In this document: positions 13,402-22,235 of the stretch, one piece after another
Numbering within the stretch: position 1 is the stretch's first letter
Layout: the number at the start of each line of letters is the position of its first letter
Assembly (NCBI RefSeq): GCF_008389435.1
Contig: NZ_VUYS01000026.1
Span: 1 to 37,384, forward strand
Origin: Candidatus Nitrosocosmicus agrestis
Lineage (GTDB): Archaea > Thermoproteota > Nitrososphaeria > Nitrososphaerales > Nitrososphaeraceae
DNA length: 37,384 nucleotides
Reading direction: 5' to 3'
The notes under the pieces: generated by a model
What the model saw: the letters and a program-made list of their open reading frames with translations, nothing else
The model's database searches: none
What the model was told of the DNA's origin: nothing
Program-made: the position numbers and the translations under genes

Positions 13402-14587
13402 AAAAATTATTGTAAGACCACCATTATCACAACTATCTCCTTCACTGCCTTCATCAGCTAATAGCAGCAATAATAATAACAATAATAATTCCATTTTACA
13501 GTCTAACGCAGACAAGTCTCAACAGAATTTTCAAGATTTTATAAAGTTGGCAAAAGACTCTATTGACAATATAGACTTGATATTTGTGGATCCGAGTAAA
13601 CTTGAAGGCCCAGATGCCGACTCATTTTCTGGCAAGGTGTTGTCTTATTCCTTACAAGCCGACTACATCATAGTAGATGATCTTCCAAGGATTGACGAGC
13701 TTAAACCAACAGGTCAAGATAAGGATGCAAAACCAAAATTTGGTATTTACAGAAAAATCACAAGCAATGAAGATATTGCCGAAATGCAGAAGAATCTTTC
13801 AGACCATGAGCTGGATTTTGTGATACTGGAACTTGATGATTGGAAAATCATCCCCCTTGAGAATGTCATAGCTTCTTTACAGTCAACGAATGTGGAAATT
13901 TTTGCAATGGCAGGATCATCTAAAGAAGTTGAAACTTTATTTAATATATTAGAATTAGGTGTTGATGGTGTTTTGATTTCACTCACATCTAGCACCGATA
14001 TTTCGCAGATTAATAATATGCTTGAACATTCGAGTATTCAAATCAAGGTGGCTCAAATCGATGAAATAATAGATGTTGGAATGGGTGAAAGAGTTTGCAT
14101 TGATACAGTTTCTATGCTTAATTATGGGGAAGGCATGTTGGTTGGTAATAAATCTAACTTTCTTTTCTTAGTTCATAACGAATCGATAGGTTCGTCATTT
14201 ACCTCACCTCGCCCATTTCGAGTGAATGCAGGAGCAGTACATTGTTATACATTGGTATCAGATGGCAACACAAAGTATCTTTCAGAACTAGAGTCTGGGA
14301 GCCAAGTATTGATAGCAGACACTCAAGGTACTATCAGAACTGTAGTCGTCGGACGATCTAAAATCGAATCTAGGCCCCTTCGTCTGTTTAAAGCTTCTGT
14401 TAATACTAAGGAGTTTGGAAGTATAATAGTTCAGAATGCGGAAACTATCAGATTTTTGGATGCAAAAGGTGAATTAATTTCTGTTACGCATGCTAAGCCG
14501 GGAGATAAAATAATGGTTTATTCAATTGAGCCTACTGGAAGACATTTTGGAATGAAAGTCTCTGACGAATACATATTAGAAAAATAA
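13343..14587 (+). CDS. aroB': 3-dehydroquinate synthase II (archaeal type)
   Basis: It converts the aroA' product to 3-dehydroquinate by NAD-dependent oxidative deamination and cyclisation. The conserved part runs from about residue 60 to the end, with LIFVDPSKLEG, ELGVDGVLI, GMGERVCIDT, GSSFTSPRPFRVNAGAVHCY and SIEPTGRHFGMKV. Residues 1-60 are a basic, Pro/Ser/Asn-rich extension with a run of seven asparagines that most homologues lack. It overlaps aroA' by 59 bases in another frame. ATG 13343 is the first good start (a TTG at 13328 is possible), and no start near residue 60 is obvious. The total is 414 residues. Overlap and order imply one transcript with aroA'. Confidence 0.92.
   Translation: MKEVNLLNSKTRGSAKKNPKKIIVRPPLSQLSPSLPSSANSSNNNNNNNSILQSNADKSQQNFQDFIKLAKDSIDNIDLIFVDPSKLEGPDADSFSGKVLSYSLQADYIIVDDLPRIDELKPTGQDKDAKPKFGIYRKITSNEDIAEMQKNLSDHELDFVILELDDWKIIPLENVIASLQSTNVEIFAMAGSSKEVETLFNILELGVDGVLISLTSSTDISQINNMLEHSSIQIKVAQIDEIIDVGMGERVCIDTVSMLNYGEGMLVGNKSNFLFLVHNESIGSSFTSPRPFRVNAGAVHCYTLVSDGNTKYLSELESGSQVLIADTQGTIRTVVVGRSKIESRPLRLFKASVNTKEFGSIIVQNAETIRFLDAKGELISVTHAKPGDKIMVYSIEPTGRHFGMKVSDEYILEK
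13466..13493. repeat. AAT/AAC triplet run in aroB'
   Basis: A run of AAT and AAC codons interrupted once by AGC (around AGCAGCAATAATAATAAC) encodes poly-Asn in the N-terminal extension of AroB'. Its trinucleotide period would permit length changes without loss of frame. Confidence 0.55.
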
Positions 14588-14669
14588 TCCAAATAAGTGG
14601 TATTTTTTTATCAATCAGTTTACATTTTTAGAGTAATAGGATTATGGACTGAACACAAAATCAAGAAAT

Positions 14670-15545
14670 GTGCTAGTCAGACCTGAGTCTATTTACGATA
14701 AAATATTGCAAGGCAATTGTAATAAACTATTAAAGAATATCCCAGCCAATTCCATACAACTAACAATTACGTCTCCACCATACGGAAATGCCATAGACTA
14801 TGACTTGCACGCTACAAAAAAGAATTCCGAATATTACAGAGGTGTTCAAAAGATTTCACTTGATGAATATCTTGAGAACATGGTTTCAATATTTAACGAT
14901 CAGGTTTTTCGTGTAACTAAGGAAGGCGGATATTGTTGCATAGTAATTGCAAATGAAGTGGTTAACGGAACTTTAATCCCACTACCGCATTTATTGCTTT
15001 CACGATTAGTTAATCCAAGTGGAAATTGGAGCTTACATGAAGAAATAATATGGCATAAGGTCACCGGGGGCACTAACAGATATGGTTCATTTGTAATTAA
15101 CCCTTATCCAAAATATTACCGTGCAAATATTATGCATGAGTTTATTCTGGTTTTAAGAAAAGGGGATGTAAAAAGCGGCCGAAATCAAAGAAGGGAAATT
15201 CTTCCAGCTACTCATGAAGAATGGACCAAAGAAATCGCAAATTCTGTTTGGCATATTGCACCTGTCCCACCTGGATATATAGATCACCCATGCCCTTTTC
15301 CTGAAGAAATACCTTATAGACTCATGAAGATTTATTCGTATAATAACGACTTAATTTTAGATCCTTTTAATGGTAGCGGTCAAACTACCAAAGTCGCGTA
15401 TAAATTGGATAGGCACTTTTTGGGAATGGAAATTAAGCAAGAGTATGTGGAGTTGGCAAACAAGAGGTTAGTTAGTGAGAAACTTCACATAAGAGCCGAA
15501 GCTTTAATAGCTAACTGGAAGAAAATAGCATCCCATGTCGTTTGA
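14670..15545 (+). CDS. Orphan DNA methyltransferase (probable N4-cytosine, beta-class)
   Basis: This 291-residue SAM-dependent DNA methyltransferase has the catalytic motif IV TSPPY at 34-38 and, C-terminal to it, the SAM-binding motif I as DPFNGSGQTTKVA near 231-243. That order (IV before I) defines the beta class. TSPPY favours N4-cytosine, though some N6-adenine enzymes share it. FLGMEIKQEYVELANKRL is the typical end of the SAM fold. No restriction endonuclease or specificity gene is nearby, so it acts as a solitary modifier. Start is GTG 14670; an overlapping ATG at 14668 is out of frame. It lies between aroB' and tatC on the same strand, an unusual place for a modification gene. Confidence 0.88.
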   Translation: MLVRPESIYDKILQGNCNKLLKNIPANSIQLTITSPPYGNAIDYDLHATKKNSEYYRGVQKISLDEYLENMVSIFNDQVFRVTKEGGYCCIVIANEVVNGTLIPLPHLLLSRLVNPSGNWSLHEEIIWHKVTGGTNRYGSFVINPYPKYYRANIMHEFILVLRKGDVKSGRNQRREILPATHEEWTKEIANSVWHIAPVPPGYIDHPCPFPEEIPYRLMKIYSYNNDLILDPFNGSGQTTKVAYKLDRHFLGMEIKQEYVELANKRLVSEKLHIRAEALIANWKKIASHVV

Positions 15546-15621
15546 CCAAACTGAAAGGTTTCAGAATTCCATAATCTTTTATTAATTTAATTTAATTTTT
15601 TTGTAAGCATAGTTTATATTT

Positions 15622-15630
15622 TTTATATCT
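15622..15630 (+). promoter_or_regulatory. TATA box of tatC
   Basis: TTTATATCT within a longer T/A tract is centred about 27 bases upstream of ATG 15653. tatC therefore probably has its own promoter inside the aro cluster. Confidence 0.45.
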
Positions 15631-15652
15631 TAACCATAAAACTCTAGGGTAT

Positions 15653-16447
15653 ATGGCACCTGGAGATATGATGCTTATTGAACATCTGAAAGAATTAAGA
15701 AATCGCTTTCTCAGAGTTGTCGTTATTACTATTGCCATAATGATTTTCTGCACGGTATTTGGAGTTCAGATTGTAACCTTTTCAGGCTATACATTCTACT
15801 TTATAGTTCCAACGGTTTATAACAATATTGCAAGCCAAGTTACATTATTTTTAAGTGAGAACCTGATCCCTACCGGTGTCAACCTGATTCAAACTGCTCC
15901 GGGGCAATCACTGTATGCCCAATTGTATGTTGCTGTTTTAATTTCCATATCGACTGCCATTCCTTTGATAGTTAGAGAAATAGTTGCATTCGTTAGCCCT
16001 GCCCTTACAACCACTAGTAAAAATAAAACCCTGGTATCTGCTATACTTCCAATATTTGTTTTATTTGTATGTGGAATCTTGTTTTCGTTTTATTTGGCAA
16101 TCCCGATAACGCTTACATTTTTGTATCAATATGGTCAGTCACTAGGCGTTTTAACTTTTCTGAATATATCTGATTTCATAAATTTTGTATTACAATTCTT
16201 TATAGCATTTGGTATTTCCTTTCAACTACCGTTAATAATGTTTATTATTTCCTTTGCAGGTTTGGTTGGTTTGGACTTTTGGTTGAGGAATTTTAAATAT
16301 GCACTACTGATAATCATTATTTTCGGCGCCGTTATAACCCCAGACGGTAGCGGAATTACCATGTGGTTCATTTCGGGACCTATGTTACTGCTGTATATGC
16401 TTGGAATATTATCAATAAAATTTAAGAACCGATCAGATTCCAATTGA
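15653..16447 (+). CDS. tatC: Twin-arginine translocase subunit TatC
   Basis: TatC is the receptor of the Tat pathway, which exports folded, often cofactor-bearing proteins. The 264-residue protein has the classic cytoplasmic start with IEHLKELRNR and six membrane segments. It has a large first external loop, TTSKNKTLVSAILPIFVLFV before segment 3, FYLAIPITLTFLYQYG, and a short end after segment 6. The usual Thr/Phe-rich stretch FGISFQLPLIMF is present. No tatA gene is in the window. It is flanked by a DNA methyltransferase and aroD and has its own TATA box. Confidence 0.93.
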   Translation: MAPGDMMLIEHLKELRNRFLRVVVITIAIMIFCTVFGVQIVTFSGYTFYFIVPTVYNNIASQVTLFLSENLIPTGVNLIQTAPGQSLYAQLYVAVLISISTAIPLIVREIVAFVSPALTTTSKNKTLVSAILPIFVLFVCGILFSFYLAIPITLTFLYQYGQSLGVLTFLNISDFINFVLQFFIAFGISFQLPLIMFIISFAGLVGLDFWLRNFKYALLIIIIFGAVITPDGSGITMWFISGPMLLLYMLGILSIKFKNRSDSN

Positions 16448-16521
16448 ATCCATTTTTTTAAAGGCATTAAAGTGTTGAGGTAGATTTAGTCGAACATAAT
16501 AATAAATTATGTCAAACCCAT

Positions 16522-17271
16522 TTGATTACATTGCCCGAAAAGAGAAAAGTTTGTGTATCTATTCCCATACGAAATCAAGAAAATGATTTGAGAACTGATT
16601 TAGAAAATATACTTGTCAATATTCAGACAGCTCTTACAAAGGGAGCAGACATGATAGAATGCAGATTTGATTATATGACTGAGTTTGAAGAATTTGATGC
16701 ATTTTTAGAGGTAATTGCTAAATATAAGGCTAGTTGCGTCTACACCCTTAGACCGGTATCTCAGGGTGGAAATTTTGTAGATGATAATGATGATGTTGAC
16801 CACATACAACGATTGAAATTATTGAAGAAACTAATTGATCAAGAACCCCAATTTGTCGATATAGAATATGATACAATATCAAAAAATGATGATCTTGCAG
16901 ACTATGCGGAATTATCAAAAACAAAAATTCTTGTATCATGGCATGATTTTGAAAGAACACCTCATCATACAGAGTTAATAAATCTAGTCAATCAAATGCG
17001 TATTTACAGTCCATATCTAAAAGTTATAACAATGGCGCATTCTTTTGATGATGCTTTAGAAATATTCGAATTGTATCAGAACTTGGATACAAATACTAAT
17101 CTAGTTTCATTTGCGATGGGAGAAAGTGGTACGATAACACGAGTATTGGGTTCGATAATAGGAGACACTCCTTTTACTTACGCCTCTTTGGATGCACCTA
17201 TCGCACCAGGTCAATTATCTATATCTCAGATGCAAAGATTCTATGCTGTTTTGAGAAAAAGGTTGGTATAA
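16522..17271 (+). CDS. aroD: 3-dehydroquinate dehydratase, type I
   Basis: It dehydrates 3-dehydroquinate to 3-dehydroshikimate via a Schiff base. Family marks are MIECRFDYM, the catalytic His in ILVSWHDFERTP, the Schiff-base Lys in YLKVITMAHS, FAMGESGTITRVLG and the C-terminal APGQLS loop. The 249 residues are near the usual 220-250. The start is TTG 16522; an ATG at 16509 is out of frame and no in-frame ATG precedes the first strand. It is the first of the second aro block (aroD-aroE-aroK-aroA-aroC), separated from aroE by 177 bases. Confidence 0.93.
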   Translation: MITLPEKRKVCVSIPIRNQENDLRTDLENILVNIQTALTKGADMIECRFDYMTEFEEFDAFLEVIAKYKASCVYTLRPVSQGGNFVDDNDDVDHIQRLKLLKKLIDQEPQFVDIEYDTISKNDDLADYAELSKTKILVSWHDFERTPHHTELINLVNQMRIYSPYLKVITMAHSFDDALEIFELYQNLDTNTNLVSFAMGESGTITRVLGSIIGDTPFTYASLDAPIAPGQLSISQMQRFYAVLRKRLV

Positions 17272-17448
17272 GACATTGTTGTTTTTAATTAGCTTAGTTT
17301 TTTATCGTTTGTTTGCTGTGATAAAAAATATCTAAATTACAAAAAGTGATATTTTTACTTGGAAAAAATTTAATTAGTAAAATGAAGTCAGTAAGGTTGC
17401 AGGATAGGGTATATACCTATAAGTAGCTTTTAGAGCACAATTTCTAAG

Positions 17449-18315
17449 GTGGATGCTGAAATAAACAATAAGACCTCAAGGACTTTTTGCATTATAGGAG
17501 ACCCGATTGAGCATTCATTGTCACCTCTTATGCATAATGCAGCATTTAAGAAATTGAATCTTAACTACTCATACATTGCTTTTAGAGTTCCGTCAACTGA
17601 ATTGAGCGAATCTGTTGAATCCCTTAAAAGAATACAAATAGCTGGTTTCAATGTAACTATACCTCACAAAGTCAATATTTTAAAATTCCTAGACGACCTG
17701 GATAATGATGCCCAATTAGCGGGAGCTGTAAATACTGTTAAGAATGAAAATGGTTCGTTGATAGGTTATAACACCGACATATATGGTATTATTAATCCTC
17801 TTGAAAACAAGATTTCAGATTTTAATGGTTTGAAAATATTGATACTAGGGGCCGGAGGATCATGCAGGGCAGCTATAATCGGGCTTTCAAGGAAAAAAGG
17901 AATTAAAAAGATAGCAATTTTTAACCGTGATAAGAACAGATTGAATGAAGCAATCAGTTTAGGGAATAAAGTGGGGATTGATTGTTACCCATATGACTAT
18001 AGCGATTCAACCAAGCTTTATGAAGTTTCAAAATCATCTGATATGGTGCTAAATACAACCTCGGTTGGTATGAAAGGTGAACTTAGCCCAATAGAAGCAT
18101 CATACATTACAGCTAACACAATTGTTTTTGATATAGTTTATAAACCAATACACACCGGATTGTTGCTAAGTGCTAAAAAAGCTAATGCTCGGTTGATCTA
18201 TGGGTATGAGATGCTTCTTAATCAAGGATACAAAGCATTTGAGATTTGGACGGGGTTAGAGGCTCCCAGAGATACAATGAAAAAGACCCTTTTTGGAATA
18301 TTTGGAGAACCTTAG
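17449..18315 (+). CDS. aroE: Shikimate 5-dehydrogenase
   Basis: It reduces 3-dehydroshikimate to shikimate with NADPH. The substrate-binding half shows GDPIEHSLSPLMHNAAF, the catalytic Lys in NVTIPHKVNI, AGAVNTV and YNTDIYGI. The nucleotide half shows the Rossmann loop LGAGGSCRAAI and the NRD element typical of NADPH use, then LNTTSVGM and the closing NQGYKAFEIW. The 288 residues fit the family. The start is GTG 17449, and a TATA-like GTATATACC at about 17408-17416 fits a short leader. The next gene, aroK, begins within its last codons. Confidence 0.95.
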   Translation: MDAEINNKTSRTFCIIGDPIEHSLSPLMHNAAFKKLNLNYSYIAFRVPSTELSESVESLKRIQIAGFNVTIPHKVNILKFLDDLDNDAQLAGAVNTVKNENGSLIGYNTDIYGIINPLENKISDFNGLKILILGAGGSCRAAIIGLSRKKGIKKIAIFNRDKNRLNEAISLGNKVGIDCYPYDYSDSTKLYEVSKSSDMVLNTTSVGMKGELSPIEASYITANTIVFDIVYKPIHTGLLLSAKKANARLIYGYEMLLNQGYKAFEIWTGLEAPRDTMKKTLFGIFGEP

Positions 18316-19162
18316 TAAATTGAATTTGTCTGCTTCTGCAACCATGGGTGGTGCGATATCAATCGTAAACGCAATTGCTACCAGTAGAGGATCGACCCTT
18401 GGAATTTCTTTAAAGGTCAAAGTTAAAATTCAGTTAGAACCTGGACATGTAGGAATATCAAGGAACTTTGTCAATGATAAGCTAGTTAATAAAATTATCC
18501 GGTCCGTACTGCCTCCTAGTTTGTTAAAAACCCATTTTGTATCAATAAAATTGTCATCTGAAATCCCAGCGGGTTGGGGATTAAAGAGTTCCAGCGCGGT
18601 CTCAAATGCAGTTTCATTAGTGTGTCATAAAATAGTGAATGAAAAAATCTACGACAAGAATGTGTTAAATACTGCTGTAAACTCCTCGCTCTGGGCAAAA
18701 GTCAGTATAACTGGCGCATTTGATGATGCATGTGCATGCTATTATGGTGGATTAATTATTACTAATAATCAATTTAGAAAGTTGATTAGAAGGGATCCTG
18801 TTAATGAGGATTTGGCAGTGATAATTTATCTGCCAACCGGTGTTGCTAGGGGGGAAACACGCAAACTAAGAATACACAGAGAATTATTCAACCATGCCTT
18901 CAAACTTACCATAAAAGGTGACTACTGGAAGGCAATGAATTTAAATGGAGTTTTGACTAATTCCATCCTGTACAACAACTACTCGCCAATGATAAAAGCA
19001 TTAGAAAGTGGGAGTTTGGGTGTTAGTTATTCTGGAAATGGACCAGCGATCGCTGCTGTTGTGCATAAAGACAATTTGGATAAAGTGAGAAGTTCGCTAG
19101 ACGAAAAATTTGGAAAAATTTTGATAGCAAAAGTCAACAACACAAAGGCTTCGGTAGATTAA
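18293..19162 (+). CDS. aroK: Shikimate kinase, archaeal GHMP type
   Basis: It phosphorylates shikimate with ATP. This is the GHMP-kinase version found in archaea, not the P-loop AroK of bacteria. Marks are GGAISIVNAIATSRGSTLGI at the start, the nucleotide loop PAGWGLKSSSAVSNA, DDACACYYGG and the late SYSGNGPAIAAV. The length of up to 289 residues matches. The start is uncertain: TTG 18293 overlaps aroE by 23 bases, with further TTG codons downstream and an ATG at 18344 just before the first strand. Overlap suggests translational coupling with aroE. Confidence 0.92.
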   Translation: MEYLENLSKLNLSASATMGGAISIVNAIATSRGSTLGISLKVKVKIQLEPGHVGISRNFVNDKLVNKIIRSVLPPSLLKTHFVSIKLSSEIPAGWGLKSSSAVSNAVSLVCHKIVNEKIYDKNVLNTAVNSSLWAKVSITGAFDDACACYYGGLIITNNQFRKLIRRDPVNEDLAVIIYLPTGVARGETRKLRIHRELFNHAFKLTIKGDYWKAMNLNGVLTNSILYNNYSPMIKALESGSLGVSYSGNGPAIAAVVHKDNLDKVRSSLDEKFGKILIAKVNNTKASVD

Positions 19163-19224
19163 GATTTATTTATCGACGTGATATTAAAAATCACCTTCGT
19201 CACCTGTTGTTTGACATTTTTGTC

Positions 19225-19256
19225 TTGGAGACAAATAAGATAAATCTTTGGAGACA
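19225..19256. repeat. Direct repeat TTGGAGACA, two copies 23 bp apart
   Basis: The 9-mer occurs exactly at 19225-19233 and 19248-19256, a spacing of about two helical turns. The first copy is also the right arm of a small hairpin. A paired binding site or RNA structure 5' of aroA is possible; chance is not excluded. Confidence 0.35.
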
Positions 19257-19400
19257 TCGTATTAAAACCAAGATTTCTTGTACCAATAGAAATGGATGGC
19301 TTGGCTTAAAATTTGTTGAAATGTATTTAATCATTAATCATCACTTTTGATTTTATTAATCTTAATTATTTGAAAAGAAAATAGATTTGGGGTTGATAGA

Positions 19401-19408
19401 TATTTAAA
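19401..19408 (+). promoter_or_regulatory. TATA box of aroA
   Basis: TATTTAAA predicts a start site near 19430. That is downstream of the TTG at 19420, which argues for the ATG at 19528 as the aroA start with a leader of about 100 bases. Confidence 0.4.
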
Positions 19409-19527
19409 CACCGCAAATATTGTTAACTCTGACAGAAAAATTTGATAATCCCAAGACAATCTCCCCCGCTAAAAATAATTTAATATTAGGTCTAATTAAA
19501 TTTAAATTTGGTACCAAAGTAAAACCC

Positions 19528-21015
19528 ATGAAAGTCAGAATTAAAAAATCATCTTTATCTGGGGAGGTAAGATGTCCGGCAAGTAAAAGTTATACGCACA
19601 GGGCTATAGCAATTTCCAGTCTTACCGGAGGTAAATCCCGATTAAGTAACATTCTTATTTCAAGAGACACTATCGCTACGCTGAAAAGTTGTATTATGTT
19701 GGGGTCCGAGGTAGAAATCAAGTGTAAAGGAGGCCTACTGGATGATCATTCAGAAAAAACTCTGGGGATTTCTCAACTAGACGCAATCAAAGACCTCCTA
19801 CATAACAAGGCAAATTTAAATGCGAACTATGATGGTACGGTAGATTTGGAGGTAAGAGGGAAGGAGGTTAGTGGGGGATTGAATGTTCCAAATGATGTCC
19901 TCCAAGCTGATAATTCTGGAACCACAATTAGATTGCTTACTTCAATGTGCGCCCTTGTAACAAACGGATATTCAGTCCTCTCTGGAGATGAGAGTTTACG
20001 CAAAAGACCAATGAAGGATCTCCTTAAAGCTCTTTCCCAATTGGGTGTAACATGCTTTTCTACAAATTCAAATGATTTTCCGCCAATCATTGTCAAAGGA
20101 GGGGGCATCGCAGGGGGACGGGCACAATTAAGTGGAAAGATATCAAGTCAATTTTTATCATCATTGCTATTATCTGGTGTTTTCTCAAAAGAAGGAATTA
20201 CTCTTGAGATCTTAGGGCAACAAGTTTCAAAACCATATGTTGAATCGACTCTTCACATAATGAATCGCTATGGAATCAAACTCCGAAGTGAAATATCCTC
20301 TAATGATAATCCTGGAATCAAATATACTAAATTGGAAACAGGCCCAGGGGGAAGTGATACAAAAGTAACTGCAAGGTATGATATTGATAAACAGATGCAA
20401 TACAGGTCAACGGATTTTGTGGTTCCGGGTGATTTCTCTATCGCTGCGCTCTTATTTTCTGCAGCATTTTTGTCTGAAAGCTTAATCAGCGTGTCCTGTC
20501 TAGATTTCAAAACTCCTCAAGGAGACATGCAAATCATTGACATAATAAAAGAAATGGGAGGTAAAATTATTTTAGATGAAGTTAGAGGCACAGCCAGAGT
20601 TGATGGAGGTTCGAAACTAAATGGAGGAACATTCGATTTAAGGAAAACTCCCGATCTTTTACCTGTTGTGGCTGTTTTGTCGTTAAAATCAAATGGCATC
20701 ACCAAGATTACCGGGATTACACATGCCCGTTACAAAGAGACGGATCGAGTGGCCAACATAGCTACAGAACTGACAAAATTTGGTGCTAGAGTGGTTGAAC
20801 AAAACGATTCAATTGAGATTGAACCCCCAAAACAAATTCAAAATGCCTCCGTTCAATCTTATAACGATCATAGACTGTTTATGGCTTTTGCTATTGCTGG
20901 TTTGTCTACATCACATACAGAAGTGGATGGCGCAGATTCCGTAGACGTTTCTTATCCAAAATTTGTTAGCGATATTGCAAGGATAGGAGGCAGAATTGAA
21001 TACATTAACCGCTGA
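19528..21015 (+). CDS. aroA: 3-phosphoshikimate 1-carboxyvinyltransferase (EPSP synthase)
   Basis: It transfers the enolpyruvyl group of PEP to shikimate 3-phosphate. Motifs are ASKSYTHRAIAISSL (residues 18-32), DNSGTTIRLLTS (about 128-139), LRKRPMKDLL, SSQFLSSLLLSG, VPGDFSIAALLF, ARYKETDRV and SYNDHRLFMAFAIAGL. From ATG 19528 it has 495 residues, longer than the usual 420-440. An insertion of about 35 residues sits at roughly 65-103 (Asp/Asn/Lys-rich) and a shorter one near 290. The frame extends upstream to TTG 19420, but that part has no family match. It precedes aroC by 80 bases. Confidence 0.95.
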   Translation: MKVRIKKSSLSGEVRCPASKSYTHRAIAISSLTGGKSRLSNILISRDTIATLKSCIMLGSEVEIKCKGGLLDDHSEKTLGISQLDAIKDLLHNKANLNANYDGTVDLEVRGKEVSGGLNVPNDVLQADNSGTTIRLLTSMCALVTNGYSVLSGDESLRKRPMKDLLKALSQLGVTCFSTNSNDFPPIIVKGGGIAGGRAQLSGKISSQFLSSLLLSGVFSKEGITLEILGQQVSKPYVESTLHIMNRYGIKLRSEISSNDNPGIKYTKLETGPGGSDTKVTARYDIDKQMQYRSTDFVVPGDFSIAALLFSAAFLSESLISVSCLDFKTPQGDMQIIDIIKEMGGKIILDEVRGTARVDGGSKLNGGTFDLRKTPDLLPVVAVLSLKSNGITKITGITHARYKETDRVANIATELTKFGARVVEQNDSIEIEPPKQIQNASVQSYNDHRLFMAFAIAGLSTSHTEVDGADSVDVSYPKFVSDIARIGGRIEYINR

Positions 21016-21095
21016 TTCAAATAAAAAAATAAAGACATGACGAATAAAAAAACCAAAATTCAAAATTTTAAAAAAAATAATAATATAGCAGACCC

Positions 21096-22223
21096 GTGAC
21101 TAAAAATTTATCTATGCCATCTAATACTCTTGGGTCTAACTTTTCGCTATTGAGCTTTGGAGAAAGTCATGGCAAGTGCATAGGGGCCATAGTGGATGGC
21201 TGCCCAGCGGGTTTGCAACTTTCAGAATTAGATATCCAACCATTCCTCGATTTAAGAAAACCCGGCCAATCAGTTATTACAACTCAGAGGAAAGAAGAAG
21301 ATGTTGTTACTATTTTATCCGGTGTTTTTAACGGTTATACCACGGGTGCTCCTATTTGCATGATTATTTGGAATAAGGATTCAGATTCCAGGTCCTATGA
21401 TGTTTTCCGGACCAAACCAAGACCTGGACATGCCGACTACACTGGAATTGTGAAATATGGAGGATTCAATGACTATCGAGGCAGCGGTAGATTTTCGGGA
21501 AGGTTAACTGCTACAATTGTAATGGGAGGTGCTATTGCTCTAAAAATCCTCAAAAAATACCTAAACATTGAAGTTATTAGCTACACCAAATCTATAGGTG
21601 ACATTAGTTTGGATACAAGAGAAATGCCCTTTCAACTATTGAGAGAAAATAGATATTCTAATGACGTTAGATGTCCCGATAATAGGACTGCTCAAAAGAT
21701 GAAGGAATCGATCCTGACAGCAAGAAGAGATGGCGATTCTCTTGGAGGAGTGATTGAAGGTATTATACAAAATGTTCCACCGGGTTTAGGTGAACCAATT
21801 TTTGAATCGCTGGAATCCGAAATTTCGAGGGGGTTATTTAGCATACCTGCGGTAAAGGGTGTTGAATTTGGATCGGGCTTCTTTGGATCTTCGATAAGAG
21901 GTTCGATTAATAATGATTCATTTATTTTGGATCCCCAGTCTAACACTATTAGAACTAAATCCAACAACTCTGGTGGTATTTTGGGTGGTATTTCAGATGG
22001 CATGCCCATTACTTTTAGAGTTGCTTTTAAACCGGCGGCTTCAATACCTAAGCCACAAAAAACAGTGGATTTGGGGAGCATGAGTGAAGCAGAACTTACT
22101 GTAGGGGGCAGGCATGATCCATGTGTGGTTCCAAGAGCTCCTCCTGTAATAGATAGTATCGCTGGTATTATATTACTTGATAATTGTTTGAAATGCAACT
22201 TAATTCCAAGGGTACTCCATTAG
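21096..22223 (+). CDS. aroC: Chorismate synthase
   Basis: It removes phosphate from EPSP to give chorismate and needs reduced flavin. Signatures are LSFGESHGKCIGAIVDGCPAG, RPGHADYTGIVKYG, DYRGSGRFSGRLTA, GDSLGGVIEGI and RHDPCVVPRAPPVIDSI. The GTG at 21096 gives 375 residues, and a T/A box (TTTTAAAA, 21066-21073) 27 bases upstream supports it. ATG 21114 would give 369 residues and is the alternative. The flavin-binding and catalytic histidine regions (ESHGK, HADYT) are intact. It is followed after 12 bases by the chorismate mutase fusion gene. Confidence 0.95.
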   Translation: MTKNLSMPSNTLGSNFSLLSFGESHGKCIGAIVDGCPAGLQLSELDIQPFLDLRKPGQSVITTQRKEEDVVTILSGVFNGYTTGAPICMIIWNKDSDSRSYDVFRTKPRPGHADYTGIVKYGGFNDYRGSGRFSGRLTATIVMGGAIALKILKKYLNIEVISYTKSIGDISLDTREMPFQLLRENRYSNDVRCPDNRTAQKMKESILTARRDGDSLGGVIEGIIQNVPPGLGEPIFESLESEISRGLFSIPAVKGVEFGSGFFGSSIRGSINNDSFILDPQSNTIRTKSNNSGGILGGISDGMPITFRVAFKPAASIPKPQKTVDLGSMSEAELTVGGRHDPCVVPRAPPVIDSIAGIILLDNCLKCNLIPRVLH

Positions 22224-22235
22224 GGGGTATATGAA

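Larger units (their letters stand above)
19163..19527. other. Intergenic region between aroK and aroA (365 bp), with small repeats
   Basis: There is no separate protein gene. A small hairpin (GTGAT/ATCAC, 19178-19194), a hairpin TGTCT/AGACA (19221-19233) and a second TTGGAGACA at 19248-19256 cluster in the first 100 bases. A TATA box near 19401-19408 precedes the aroA transcript. An open frame from TTG 19420 continues into aroA but adds 36 residues foreign to the enzyme. Confidence 0.5.

Noticed and set aside
12961-13515. 184-codon minus-strand frame across aroA'/aroB'
   Set aside because: It mirrors two well-supported enzymes. Its poly-Leu stretch is the complement of the Asn/Ser repeat in aroB'.
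21692-22198. 168-codon minus-strand frame in aroC
   Set aside because: It is a shadow of chorismate synthase, whose motifs are unambiguous in the plus frame.
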